Source of the DNA: a virus
DNA: 22,286 nt
IMG/VR virus record: IMGVR_UViG_3300050010_000090
Span: 1 to 22,286 of that record
Reading direction: 5' to 3' (one strand)
The position numbers and the translations under genes were made by a program. The notes below the pieces were generated by a model. It was not told the DNA's origin. It did not search any database and was given only the letters and a program-made list of their open reading frames with translations. Positions 5,093 to 13,790 of this stretch are shown in pieces (within the stretch, counting starts at the first letter, position 1; each line of letters starts with the position of its first letter).

Positions 5093-6542
5093 CCAGTACG
5101 AAAGGCTTAATAATCTCTACTGGATCATCGATGAGCACGGGCAAAAAGTAAAATTTAAACTCAACTGGGCGCAAGAGGAATTCTATCGGCAAATGTGGTA
5201 TTTAAATCTCATATTGAAAGCCCGTCAACTTGGATTTACTACGTTTCTGTGTATCTTTATGCTCGATTGCGCTCTATTCAATTCCAATGTCGAATGCGCC
5301 GTTATAGCTCACACTATTCAGGATGCCGGGAAGATATTCGAGCACAAGGTTCAGTTTCCATACAACAACCTCCCGGAAACAATTAAGGCGGCAAGGCCAG
5401 CCGATACCGATAATGCCAACGAACTTGCATTCTGCAATGGATCGTCAATTCGGGTTGCAACGTCCGTCAGGTCCGGAACCCTTCAATATTTACTCATAAG
5501 CGAGTTCGGAAAGATTTGCGCAAGGTTTCCAGAAAAAGCGAAAGAAATAGTAACCGGCTCTCTTAACACGGTCCATTCCGGCAATTTCGTGTTTATCGAA
5601 TCGACAGCGGAAGGCAGGGGTGGCTATTTCTATACTTATTGCGACTCAGCACAAAAAGCAGCGCAAGAGGGCAGAAGCCTTACGAAAATGGATTATAAGT
5701 TCCACTTCGCGCCCTGGTGGAGACATCCGGATTACACGCTTGATGATTGCGAGAGTGTAGTTATCCCAAAGGATTTGCGGGACTATTTTGAGGAAGTCGA
5801 ACAGAAAATAGACATCGCCCTAACGTCTGGTCAAAAGACTTGGTACGCTAAAAAACTCGCAACACAGCAAGACGAAATGAAGCGCGAGTTTCCGTCTACC
5901 CCGGAAGAGGCTTTTGAGGCGGCGATCCAGGGAGCCTATTATCGAAACGAAATGACGGAAGCAAGACTTCAAAAGCGCATAACGGAGGTCCCTTTCGATC
6001 CTCGCTTGCCGGTAAATACTTATTGGGATCTTGGCATGGATGATTCCATGACGATCTGGTTTTGGCAGCTTCATGGTCAAGAGATCCGAGCTATCAACTA
6101 TTTCGAGCATAACGGCGAGGCCATGGGGTTTTATAAGCGCAAACTCGACGAGATAGCCAAGGAGCACCGGTATCGTTATGGTTCTCATTATGGCCCGCAT
6201 GACCTCAATGTCAGGGAACTTGGGCATGAAAAGACGAAGACCCGATGGGAGTCGGCGAAGAACATGGGCTTAAACTTCCAGATCGTACCGCGCATTTCGA
6301 AAGAGCTTGATGGCATAGAGGCCGTAAGAAAAATCCTTCCTCGCGTATGGTTTGACAAAGAAAAGTGTGAGCGCGGAATCCTCTGCCTCGATAATTACCG
6401 AAAAGAGTGGAATGAAAAGTTTGGCGTGTTCTCCGACCGTCCGGTTCACGACGAGTTTTCGCATGGGGCGAAAGCTTTCGAGACGGGCGCACTTGCATTA
6501 ACCCGAAAAGGATTCTTCGATGGCGTTGCACTTGCTTCATAA
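5046..6542 (+). CDS. terL: terminase large subunit
   Basis: At 498 residues this is normal for a TerL. The ATPase half has a deviant Walker A, KARQLGFTT (58-66), Walker B LLISEFG (149-155, catalytic E153) and the coupling segment IESTAEG (184-190). The RNase H-like nuclease half begins with TYWDLGMDD (325-333, D328), followed by GPHD (383-386) and HDEFSHGAKAF (468-478). It forms the motor that pumps DNA into the prohead through the portal and cuts the concatemer. ATG 5046 lies inside the terS 3' end. Its stop overlaps the next gene by 23 bases, so these genes are probably translated together. Confidence 0.93.
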   Translation: MEAQEDYLRAKQILSDQYERLNNLYWIIDEHGQKVKFKLNWAQEEFYRQMWYLNLILKARQLGFTTFLCIFMLDCALFNSNVECAVIAHTIQDAGKIFEHKVQFPYNNLPETIKAARPADTDNANELAFCNGSSIRVATSVRSGTLQYLLISEFGKICARFPEKAKEIVTGSLNTVHSGNFVFIESTAEGRGGYFYTYCDSAQKAAQEGRSLTKMDYKFHFAPWWRHPDYTLDDCESVVIPKDLRDYFEEVEQKIDIALTSGQKTWYAKKLATQQDEMKREFPSTPEEAFEAAIQGAYYRNEMTEARLQKRITEVPFDPRLPVNTYWDLGMDDSMTIWFWQLHGQEIRAINYFEHNGEAMGFYKRKLDEIAKEHRYRYGSHYGPHDLNVRELGHEKTKTRWESAKNMGLNFQIVPRISKELDGIEAVRKILPRVWFDKEKCERGILCLDNYRKEWNEKFGVFSDRPVHDEFSHGAKAFETGALALTRKGFFDGVALAS

Positions 6543-6804
6543 TAAGACTGAGCTTCAAGGTATGGTCATGCACAATTTTCTCGGCCAGATCGTAAAAGAT
6601 ACCGACGCGGCTTTGAATAAGGTTCTCAAGGAATGCCACGCCATAAATGTGTTTGTGACAATGACTGACCTGTTCAGATCTGGACGGCTAACGATTACAA
6701 ACGCCTACGCGCTCGATGCTGATTTCGAACTGGACGGCGAACCCATACTTTTCAGGCGCCGGGTGGGAACCGAAATTGTTTATTACGAGCAGGACCCGAA
6801 TTGA
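6520..6804 (+). CDS. hypothetical protein downstream of terL
   Basis: This 94-residue protein starts inside the terL end, with AAAGG upstream of ATG 6520. The N-terminal half is helical (NKTELQGMVMHNFLGQIVKDTDAALNKVL), and the C-terminal half is beta-rich (LFRSGRLTITNAYALDADFELDGEPILFRRRVG). The ending VYYEQDPN overlaps the next TTG start. No family is recognised. Its position between terL and the capsid-staple-like gene suggests a packaging or head role, which is inference. Confidence 0.7.
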   Translation: MALHLLHNKTELQGMVMHNFLGQIVKDTDAALNKVLKECHAINVFVTMTDLFRSGRLTITNAYALDADFELDGEPILFRRRVGTEIVYYEQDPN

Positions 6805-7418
6805 TAAAGTCCCGCTTCACTGAAAAGGGATTTAATACCGAGCAGGAAGAATACTTCCACGACGATCTGACCGGCAGGGATTACGGCCTGATTATCGGTG
6901 GTATGGCTTGGCCGACAGCAGATGGTGGCGCTGCGGTAATCATTGCGGAAGAATTTGACTCCGATCAGATTTGGATAGTGACCGATTGCGATGGGATGCC
7001 GGGGAACATATTCAAATTCATGTCGGGGGCTGCGAAGAGATGGATGTGCAAACGGTGGTATGGAAACGGCTTTGATGAAGCCTATATGCAGATGCTACAC
7101 GATTGGAACCGCACCCATTCGGGGATTTCCAGGATTGGCTTAATTGATGCGCCCTTTGTGGAAGAGCAAAACTCGACGCCTGTTTACTTCCAATTCATCC
7201 GGGACTATGCGCCGAAACTTCATGACGGGACCGATTCTGATTATTCCGGGAAGCTCTCTTCTGTTGCCGAGGATTTGCGGGTAGAGAAAAACGAAGGTGA
7301 ACATTTCGTGTCTGTCCTTGCTCTTGGTTATGCGCTGGCGGCTTACAGGATTTATCGACGCGGGCAGGCGGCATTCAACGTTGAAGTTGAACCTTTCGAT
7401 GAAAGAGGAGGGATATGA
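6801..7418 (+). CDS. hypothetical protein, possible RNase H-like fold
   Basis: A TTG at 6801 overlaps the previous TGA (TTGA junction); no ATG is better placed. The 205-residue product has alternating strands and helices: YGLIIGGMAWP, AAVIIAEEF, QIWIVTDCDGMPGNIFKFM, then RIGLIDAPF and HFVSVLALGYALAAYRIYRR. This order recalls the C-terminal nuclease half of large terminases, but the first catalytic Asp expected after strand 1 is absent (GGMAW), so activity is doubtful. It may be a structural paralogue or an unrelated head protein. The relationship is weak and comes from visual comparison only. Confidence 0.6.
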   Translation: MIKSRFTEKGFNTEQEEYFHDDLTGRDYGLIIGGMAWPTADGGAAVIIAEEFDSDQIWIVTDCDGMPGNIFKFMSGAAKRWMCKRWYGNGFDEAYMQMLHDWNRTHSGISRIGLIDAPFVEEQNSTPVYFQFIRDYAPKLHDGTDSDYSGKLSSVAEDLRVEKNEGEHFVSVLALGYALAAYRIYRRGQAAFNVEVEPFDERGGI

Positions 7419-7765
7419 AAACCGATCTAACCGACCTCAAACGCCCAAAGCCGAAGAAATCAACCGGCAAAGACGCGCCAGAAATAGTATCCCATGACTA
7501 CTACGACAAATACCCTTACGGCTTACGGCTTTCTCTTTGCGATGAAGAGCTTGAAAAACTTGGCATCGACGCCGGTAAACTCACAACCGGGACCGAGATT
7601 ACCATCAAGGCAACCGGCCAGATAACCGAGATACGGAACAGCAAAGAGATACGAAACGGCAAGACGGAAAAAGATCAACGGGTTGAAATTCAAATCCAAA
7701 AGTTAAGCCTTGCCGATGACGGTAATTTCGATGATGGGTTTAAGGAAGACGGGGAGGAAGACTAA
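7415..7765 (+). CDS. capsid-staple-like protein
   Basis: This 116-residue protein overlaps the previous gene as ATGA (ATG 7415) and has AGAGGAGG just upstream. The core YPYGLRLSLCDEELEKLGID (33-52), then TTGTEITIKATGQITEI and the strand RVEIQIQKLSLAD, matches a small beta-fold family that I recall being annotated as capsid staple protein in tailed phages, thought to bind across capsomers. The acidic tail NFDDGFKEDGEED (104-116) carries the F-D-x-G-F peptide also seen in two other head-region proteins. The assignment comes from memory of the family consensus. Confidence 0.68.
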   Translation: MKTDLTDLKRPKPKKSTGKDAPEIVSHDYYDKYPYGLRLSLCDEELEKLGIDAGKLTTGTEITIKATGQITEIRNSKEIRNGKTEKDQRVEIQIQKLSLADDGNFDDGFKEDGEED

Positions 7766-7954
7766 TTGAGCAATCTCGTTGAAAGCTGGCTAAAGTCTCC
7801 AGGCTCCGGAAGTCTGAAGCTCAATAAGGCTAAAAACAGTAACGAGTTAATTGCAAGCCTTAACGCAAGGCTCGATAATGACTTTGATTCGATCACGATC
7901 AAGCGGGGAAAATTCGGGTATATCATCAACATAGATAAAACCGTCGAACCATAG
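7766..7954 (+). CDS. hypothetical 62-residue protein (TTG start)
   Basis: The TTG at 7766 directly follows the TAA of the previous gene and has GGAGG 7752-7756 at 9-nt spacing. The product MSNLVESWLKSPGSGSLKLN then has a helix (NELIASLNARL) and two strands (FDSITIKRGKFGYIINID). It is a small alpha/beta protein without a known family. It is the last gene before the intrinsic terminator, so it ends the packaging transcription unit. Confidence 0.6.
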   Translation: MSNLVESWLKSPGSGSLKLNKAKNSNELIASLNARLDNDFDSITIKRGKFGYIINIDKTVEP

Positions 7955-7993
7955 CAGCTATTTATTTTTTCCATTAGGATAACCTAAGAAAAT

Positions 7994-8035
7994 GGGCTCC
8001 TTTCTCCCGTGCGGGGATTGGGGCCTTTTTTATTT
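7994..8035 (+). terminator. intrinsic terminator between packaging and head genes
   Basis: GGGCTCC (7994-8000) pairs with GGGGCCT (8020-8026), with G-U pairs, around an inner UCCC/GGGG hairpin, followed by T-tract TTTTTTATTT (8026-8035). Upstream A residues 7989-7992 can extend the stem against the T-run. It lies 40 bases after the 7766-7954 gene and just before the portal ribosome site. It should end or attenuate transcription before the head module. Confidence 0.72.
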
Positions 8036-8048
8036 GCGGAGCCAAGAT

Positions 8049-9953
8049 TTGGCAGAGCTTAACAAATCACGGAGCCTTGTGTCGTATGTGAAGGAAGTTT
8101 ACGACAACTTCAAGCAGCAACGACAGCCCTTAGAGGATATTTGGGAGCTTTCCTACGATGCTTTTCTCGGAAGGTACTCTCAATCGAATCTTGCAAAATG
8201 GAAGGCGCTAGAGGGTCACGATTGGCGTAGCAAGGTCTTTATCCGCTTTGCGCGGCGCAAGGTTTTAAGTTCTGTTTCTCAGATAAACGACATTCAGTTT
8301 CAAGCCGGCCAGATGCCTTTTAACATCACGCCTGCCGATTCGCCAAAAGGGCAGTTCCCTTTACCCGAACAAATGATCGCCGAACGCGCTCTGAACATGA
8401 AGCAGAAAATATCAGGATTTTTGCAGCTTCAAAAATACGATCACGCGCTTATGGCCTCAAACCTTGAAGCCGCAATCTACGGGATGAGCGTTCATAAGGC
8501 CCCGGTGGTCCGTCAAAGAAAAGACCTGTCCTATCAATTCAGGCCTCCACTTGTGGCTTCCTGGCTTCCGGCCCCCGTTCAGTTAATGCTTGCCTCGAAA
8601 TTCGGGCGGCACGTCCCAGTTGAAAGCATGATGAATATCCCGCTCGTCGAGCATGTGAACCTATGGGATTACTTTTGGGACCTGGAAGCAACAGAATATG
8701 AGCCCGGCCTTGCAGATATTCAGCGCGTCATGATGGATTCGGGCATGGTGCGAAGGCTCGAAGATATGCCGGGCTATGACAAGAGTGCAATCAACCAGGC
8801 GCTTTCGGCCTATCAGGATACGATCACTCAGGGCGCTGACTCAAGTGAGTCCCCCGGAAGGCAAAGACTCGAGTGGAGACGGCGCGGGATAGAGGTTGTG
8901 GAGTTCCGTGGGCGCGTTCCCGTTGATAAGTTGGGAGATCACAAGGACCGGATTTTGGCGCAGACAGAAGCCTCTCAGCGTGGCAAGGAACGCGAAATCA
9001 TAACCGTCATTGCCTTTGTCGCTGGCGGGAAAAACCAGACAGAACCGGGCATTGAAATCTATCCGGCGCAACCCAATCCTTTCCCGCTTCAAGCGCGCGG
9101 TTTCCATAAAGCATATTGGGAAGTTCTGCCTCACGAAAAGCAAGGCGTGGGGATCTGCGAGAACGTGCAAGACTCTCAGATCATGCAGAATGGATTCTGG
9201 CGGGCCTTTATAGATAGCGCCGCACTTTCCAGCAACCTTGTCCGGTTCTATAAATCCGGGGCCTTCAAGCCGGGGCAGGACATGAACATGCGACCGGGCG
9301 CGGGGTATGAGTTGGAAGATTGGGTAAGATCGGTTTCAGATGCCGTGACATGGGTATCGCCGCCTTTTATCGGTGGCCAGATGATCGAAGCGTTAAATAC
9401 TGCCGAAAGAATCGGGGATGAAGAGTCGGGCGTTCCTCGCATGATGCAGGGCGAACGCAGCAAACAGGCTCCGAAGACCGCCTTTGAATCCTCACAGCTT
9501 CTTGAATCTGCCAATAAGCAGCAGGGGCAGATCATAAAAAACATCGACGAAGGCCATATCGAGCCGGACGTAACTGCGATTTACCACTACCTGATGATGA
9601 CCGATCCAAACGAAGCGATCAAGGGGCAGTTCGAAATACAAGCAACGGGCTTTGCGGCGTTTAACGACAAGATGCGTAAGGGCATGGCGGTTCAACAGCT
9701 TTTTGGAATGTTCATGGGAAGCGATAGGACGGCGTTTCTTGTTAAGGTTGATGCGAACATGCGGGAACTCTACAAGCTGCGTGACCTTGACCCGGATCAA
9801 TTCATGCTCTCCGAAAAAGAAATTCAGCAGGAAAAAGAACAGGCCATGCAGATGGCAGCGCAAGCCGGGATTGCTCCGCCTCCGGGGCAAGAACCTATTG
9901 GACCGCCGCCAAGCCAAAATCCCATGATTCCGGGAGGACCGCCAAATGGATAA
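8049..9953 (+). CDS. portal protein
   Basis: A long protein with WELSYDAFLGRYS near the N-terminus, WRSKVFIRFARRKVLSSVSQ, several aromatic-rich segments around NLWDYFWDLEAT, a central FVAGG-containing beta region, and a late helical part (TAERIGDEESGVPRMMQG, AFESSQLLESANKQQGQII), which is the pattern of podoviral portal/head-tail connectors. The C-terminus is Pro-rich (APPPGQEPIGPPP). I choose TTG 8049, with GGAG 8038-8041 at 7 nt, giving 634 residues starting MAELNKSRSLVSYVKEVYDN. The in-frame ATG at 7992 lies in the terminator hairpin and lacks a ribosome site. It forms the dodecameric gate at one capsid vertex and docks the terminase. Confidence 0.85.
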   Translation: MAELNKSRSLVSYVKEVYDNFKQQRQPLEDIWELSYDAFLGRYSQSNLAKWKALEGHDWRSKVFIRFARRKVLSSVSQINDIQFQAGQMPFNITPADSPKGQFPLPEQMIAERALNMKQKISGFLQLQKYDHALMASNLEAAIYGMSVHKAPVVRQRKDLSYQFRPPLVASWLPAPVQLMLASKFGRHVPVESMMNIPLVEHVNLWDYFWDLEATEYEPGLADIQRVMMDSGMVRRLEDMPGYDKSAINQALSAYQDTITQGADSSESPGRQRLEWRRRGIEVVEFRGRVPVDKLGDHKDRILAQTEASQRGKEREIITVIAFVAGGKNQTEPGIEIYPAQPNPFPLQARGFHKAYWEVLPHEKQGVGICENVQDSQIMQNGFWRAFIDSAALSSNLVRFYKSGAFKPGQDMNMRPGAGYELEDWVRSVSDAVTWVSPPFIGGQMIEALNTAERIGDEESGVPRMMQGERSKQAPKTAFESSQLLESANKQQGQIIKNIDEGHIEPDVTAIYHYLMMTDPNEAIKGQFEIQATGFAAFNDKMRKGMAVQQLFGMFMGSDRTAFLVKVDANMRELYKLRDLDPDQFMLSEKEIQQEKEQAMQMAAQAGIAPPPGQEPIGPPPSQNPMIPGGPPNG

Positions 9954-10161
9954 ACGCGAACGTCATAGAAAAATAGCAAGTATGCAGGGCTCGGAAAACT
10001 GGGCCGCGGTTGTCGAGGAATTAGAAGAGCAGGAGAAAAACGCTTTTGAGGGGCTTTTAAACCATATGGCTCCTGAAGCTGTGATTGGAACAGTGCTGAT
10101 TCTGCGAAAGATCAAAGCCTTGCCGCAGATAGCCAAGAACCTTTTAGGTAAAGGGAGTTAA
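9946..10161 (+). CDS. hypothetical 71-residue helical protein
   Basis: ATG 9946 overlaps the portal end by eight bases and has GGGAGG at 9932-9937, well spaced. The product MDKRERHRKIASMQGSENWAAV... is entirely helical in appearance, with an acidic stretch EELEEQEKNAFEGLL followed by an Ala/Val/Leu segment and a basic C-terminus KNLLGKGS. No family is recognised. Small genes between portal and scaffold are usual in phage head operons, so a head-assembly role is possible. Confidence 0.62.
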   Translation: MDKRERHRKIASMQGSENWAAVVEELEEQEKNAFEGLLNHMAPEAVIGTVLILRKIKALPQIAKNLLGKGS

Positions 10162-10165
10162 GGAA

Positions 10166-11605
10166 ATGTGGGAAACCGAGGTCAACAAGAAAAGATTCAC
10201 TGACCTGATAACGTTGTCGGCTCAAAATGGGATCATCGCAGGGACAACCCGAACACGTGTCGGCGCTACTCCGTTAATCGCGCAACTAAACCGCGTCGCC
10301 ACCTCAACCGCTCCGAGTTCGGGTACGATTCTTGGTGACGGTGTTTTACTTCCGCCTTCGATGCCGGGGATACCTGTTCTTCTTTACAATTCTACGGCCA
10401 ATCCTATTCAGGTTTACGCTCAAGGGGCGGACACGATAAACGGCGTTGCCGGGTCAACGGGTGTCCCAATTCCGGCCTATGATATTGCCCTTTTCATGTG
10501 CGCCGGCGTTGGTTCATGGGGGTTCGAAGCCGGTGTCGGCTCTTCCGGTTCGCTTAATACAGTCCTTTCCTGTGACAATATCACCGCTTACGCTTCTGGT
10601 GGCCAGGCAAGCGCAACGCTTCTTCCCGGTGACATCAACCGTATCACCACGGCAGCGGCGGGAAGTTCAATCAAGTTGCCTGCGAGCGCCCCCGGCCTCG
10701 ATATTTACGTTATCAACCACGGCGCCAATGCTGTTCAGGTATTTGGCTCCGGTACAGACACCATCAATGATATCGCCACGGCCACCGGCGTATCTCAGAT
10801 GGTGGGAAGCATGACTTTGTATTCATGCTCTACCGCAGGCGCTTGGTATTCGAATGGCATAGGCGAGGGCTATGTTGGATCGCTCATGACACAGAATTAC
10901 CAGACCGGCGTGTCGGCGGCAGGGACGACGCAAGCAACCGGAACACAATTAACAAACCAGATCGCGATTGTTACCACGGTTGGCGCTAATGCTGGCGTAA
11001 ACTTGCCGGGGACTGTTGTAGTTACCACTTCACAGTCTGCCGGTCTCGAATGCGCAGTCGTGAACCTCGGCGCGAACCCCTTGTTTGTATATCCCCCACA
11101 GGGCGCAACCAGCGACACGATCAACGGGCAAGCCTCAACGGCTGGCGTTATAGTAAATCCCGGCACAACCGCGTTCTTCACCTCCGGATCAAACGGTGTC
11201 TGGACAGGTTCTGGCGCATCGACGCAAATGGCTGTTTCAAACACTATTGCCTCGGCTGCGTCTCTTACATTGACTACGGCAGTTCTTACAGGCGGCGTGG
11301 CTTCGGTTGATTGTACGATTACCGGCTCTACCGCAGTAACCACTCTTGTGACTGATTCGGCAGTGAACATAGTCAAGGCGCTTCACTGCCCGGTTGTTGG
11401 CACCTCCTACCGACTGAGAATCATCAATGTGTATACCACTGCTACATCCGCGCTTACGGGCGGATCAGGCGTCACCGTCAATAGTGCAGGCTCTGGCGGG
11501 GTGACAATTCCTTTAAGCGGTTGGCGTGAATTCGTCGTGAAAGTAACCAACGTGGCGGCTCCAGCAGTCACAATCACATCTGTTGCAACAGGAACCTGGA
11601 CATAA
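10166..11605 (+). CDS. triple-repeat beta-domain protein (capsid decoration / head fibre candidate)
   Basis: This 479-residue protein is Ala/Gly/Ser/Thr-rich with almost no long helices after residue 30. It contains three tandem copies of a roughly 80-100-residue beta module: residues 41-120, 158-228 and 267-348. Each has the pattern LP-x(3-5)-G-(L/I)-x-V-x-N-x-x-(A)NP/AxQV-x(3)-G-x-DTIN-x(2)-A-x(2)-TGV, with DTIN at 89, 198 and 317, and closes with G-x-W. The C-terminal domain (about 355-479) differs. This repeat is common in phage structural proteins of unknown detailed role. AAGGGAG upstream is well spaced. Its place between portal and scaffold points to a head-surface protein. Confidence 0.72.
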   Translation: MWETEVNKKRFTDLITLSAQNGIIAGTTRTRVGATPLIAQLNRVATSTAPSSGTILGDGVLLPPSMPGIPVLLYNSTANPIQVYAQGADTINGVAGSTGVPIPAYDIALFMCAGVGSWGFEAGVGSSGSLNTVLSCDNITAYASGGQASATLLPGDINRITTAAAGSSIKLPASAPGLDIYVINHGANAVQVFGSGTDTINDIATATGVSQMVGSMTLYSCSTAGAWYSNGIGEGYVGSLMTQNYQTGVSAAGTTQATGTQLTNQIAIVTTVGANAGVNLPGTVVVTTSQSAGLECAVVNLGANPLFVYPPQGATSDTINGQASTAGVIVNPGTTAFFTSGSNGVWTGSGASTQMAVSNTIASAASLTLTTAVLTGGVASVDCTITGSTAVTTLVTDSAVNIVKALHCPVVGTSYRLRIINVYTTATSALTGGSGVTVNSAGSGGVTIPLSGWREFVVKVTNVAAPAVTITSVATGTWT

Positions 11606-11723
11606 AATCGAACAGTAAAAGGCAAGTAAACCTTAAATCCTGAAGGCCCCTTTTTCTAAAGGACTCGTGCGGGAGCGCCCCTAACGAAAAAAGGATTCGC
11701 CGCAAAGGAAGGGAAAGACCGTA

Positions 11724-12614
11724 ATGGGAACTCAAAACATAGATCAAGAAGCTAACGATTTTGACGGCGGCTTCGATGAAAAGGATGGAAAAGATGGCAA
11801 AAGCATCGAGCAAGAGGGAAGGCGGTCACATGATTCCGGGGATGGTCCCGAGCAAGCCGGGGACGAAATTGACCGGGGGCAAGAAGAGCAGCAAGGGCAA
11901 GAAGAGCAAGTAGAACCAAAACCGGAAGAAACCGTAGATTGGAAGGCTAAGGCCGAAGAAACCGAAAAGCGGGCCAAGGACAACCAGGCCGCTTTCACCA
12001 AGAGCCAACAGGAACTTGCTGAGACTCGAAAAAAACTCGAAGAAACTGAGGGCAAACTGAAACCGGCAGGCGCTCAAGAGCCTGAAGAGTTCCAGTATCC
12101 TGATGAAGTCGCTCAGTTTTTTAACGACTTCCCGGAAGCCAAGGCCGCAGTCGGTATTGAAGCGGAACGGATCGCGGCAAAGAAAATAAAAGAACTCTTT
12201 GGCGACATCGATGCCGGGAAACTGAAAACGGTTCAGGATACAACTTTCGCGCTTCAGTGGGAGAACACGGTAACTCGCGGTTACTATGACGAGCAGGGAA
12301 ACTATGTTCCTGGCGTTCAGGACTACTACGAGATTACCGCGCAAAGCAATAAACCCTATTGGGACTGGTACGCTTCCAAGGGTTACGCCGGGTGCGACCC
12401 GGTAACGGCTATTGCGCGGCTCAAGGAATGGAAGACCCTAAAGGAAGTCGAGCGAGTAGCAAGCGAAGCTGGTAAGGGCGATCAGGCTGCAAAGGACCGC
12501 GCCAAGCAAATAGAGCGTGCGGCCTCCGGTAGTCTTCCGAGTTCACAGCGGCGCGTTTCGGGTGAGCCTTCAAAGAAGGATGAAAACGATTTTGACGGGG
12601 GATTTGACGATTAG
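11724..12614 (+). CDS. scaffolding-like protein
   Basis: This 296-residue, very acidic and Gln/Glu/Lys-rich protein lies directly upstream of the major capsid gene, the usual scaffold position. Residues 58-115 form a long charged coiled coil (WKAKAEETEKRAKDNQ, FTKSQQELAETRKKLEETEG). A more ordered middle contains EVAQFFNDFPEAKAAVG and YYDEQGNYVPGVQDYYEI. The ends match each other: NDFDGGFD at residues 11-18 and NDFDGGFDD as the last nine residues. AAGGAAGGG gives the ribosome site. The scaffold role is inferred from composition and position; no protease is seen nearby. Confidence 0.72.
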   Translation: MGTQNIDQEANDFDGGFDEKDGKDGKSIEQEGRRSHDSGDGPEQAGDEIDRGQEEQQGQEEQVEPKPEETVDWKAKAEETEKRAKDNQAAFTKSQQELAETRKKLEETEGKLKPAGAQEPEEFQYPDEVAQFFNDFPEAKAAVGIEAERIAAKKIKELFGDIDAGKLKTVQDTTFALQWENTVTRGYYDEQGNYVPGVQDYYEITAQSNKPYWDWYASKGYAGCDPVTAIARLKEWKTLKEVERVASEAGKGDQAAKDRAKQIERAASGSLPSSQRRVSGEPSKKDENDFDGGFDD

Positions 12615-12672
12615 TTAAACAACTTATATTCCATCGCGCTGAAGACGGGCGGGACGCTCTAAGAAAACGGAA

Positions 12673-12704
12673 TCCCGGATGGCTTTTAAATAAGCTGTCC
12701 GGGA
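12673..12704 (+). terminator. strong hairpin upstream of major capsid gene
   Basis: TCCCGGATGGCTT (12673-12685) pairs over 13 positions, two of them G-U, with AAGCTGTCCGGGA (12692-12704) around the 6-base loop TTAAAT. A TTTTT run follows only at 12712-12716, after CCTTGCG, so termination may be partial. It could equally act as an mRNA-stabilising or processing element that sets the capsid mRNA level. Confidence 0.62.
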
Positions 12705-12761
12705 CCTTGCGTTTTTAACCTCCTTCTTTTAGCCGCCAGATGGAGAAGAGGGAGTAAATAG

Positions 12762-13766
12762 ATGGCCGATATAGAAAAATACGGAGACTTAAAACCGCGT
12801 GAGGCTGGTTACGCCTGGAAGGAGCTTTTAAAACGAGCTATTCCCGGCATGATTACCGAACTCGTTTTACAGGTAAAGCCCTTACCCAAGAAGAACACCG
12901 GAACCGTTATTTTTAGGCGGTACAACCGGATCAACCCGGCGCTTACGCCCTTGGCCGAAGGTGTGACCCCTTCCGGCGAAAAACCCACCTATACCGACGT
13001 TGTAGTCCAGCTTCAGCAATTCGGGGATTTTGTAGCTTATTCCGATGTTCTTGAAGACCTTCATCCTGACAATGTGGTACAGGAATACGGAAGCATTCTT
13101 TCTGAGCAAATGGCCGAAACGCGGGAACTGCTAAACATTTCCGGCATAAGCGCGGGCGTTACAGTCTATTACGGCAACGGTTCAGCGAGAAGTTCCGTCA
13201 ATACCTTCACCACAGTCGGCCAGCTTAAAAAGATCGTCCGATATCTGAGAATCCAGAAGGCGAAGCCAATCACGATGATTTTGAAATCGACTCCGAACTT
13301 TGCCAGTCAGCCGATTCAATCGTCCTTTGTAGCAATGTGCAGCACCGATTGCGTTGCCGACCTTGAAGCCCTCCCCGGCTTTAAGACTGTCGAGCAGTAC
13401 GGAAATCCCGACATGAGGCTTTCGGATTATGAAGTTGGCGCTGTTGCAAACATACGATTTCTCGCGACCTCTCTTTTCTACGCCTGGTCCGATGCGGGAG
13501 GCGCGGCCGGTTCCATGATAACGACCTCCGGAACCTACGCGGACGTTTACCCTATTTTTATTATGGGGCAGGACGCAGCCTGCACCGTTCCTCTTCGCGG
13601 AAACACTTCGGGCTATCCGATAGTTACCGGTACCAAGCCCGATAAAAGCGATCCTTTGGGTCAACGCGGTTCGGTCGGCTGGAAATTTTGGTGGGGAGGC
13701 GGGATTTTGTACGATCCATATTTTGCGCGTTTGGAATGCGCCGCGACTCTTAACCCAACGATCTAA
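12762..13766 (+). CDS. major capsid protein, N4-gp56 family
   Basis: This 334-residue protein fits the N4-gp56-type HK97-fold capsid family. Residues 44-62 include KNTGTVIFRRYNRINPALT, then LAEGVTPSGEKPTYTDVVVQ, QFGDFVAYSDVLEDLHPDN and EQMAETRELL. The C-terminal part has PLGQRGSVGWKFWWGG and LYDPYFARLE. It should form the icosahedral shell around the scaffold-like protein encoded just upstream. GAGGGAG precedes ATG 12762 with good spacing. Hairpins sit on both sides of the gene, at 12673 and 13791, so it may have its own stable mRNA. Confidence 0.92.
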   Translation: MADIEKYGDLKPREAGYAWKELLKRAIPGMITELVLQVKPLPKKNTGTVIFRRYNRINPALTPLAEGVTPSGEKPTYTDVVVQLQQFGDFVAYSDVLEDLHPDNVVQEYGSILSEQMAETRELLNISGISAGVTVYYGNGSARSSVNTFTTVGQLKKIVRYLRIQKAKPITMILKSTPNFASQPIQSSFVAMCSTDCVADLEALPGFKTVEQYGNPDMRLSDYEVGAVANIRFLATSLFYAWSDAGGAAGSMITTSGTYADVYPIFIMGQDAACTVPLRGNTSGYPIVTGTKPDKSDPLGQRGSVGWKFWWGGGILYDPYFARLECAATLNPTI

Positions 13767-13790
13767 GTTGTTGATATGGTTAGTATTTGA

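Noticed and set aside
11606-11723. A terminator in the spacer between the decoration and scaffold-like genes
   Set aside because: Only weak pairings (CCTTT/AAAGG and CCTTTTTC/GAAAAAAGG at a distance) were found, with no stable stem followed by a T-run.
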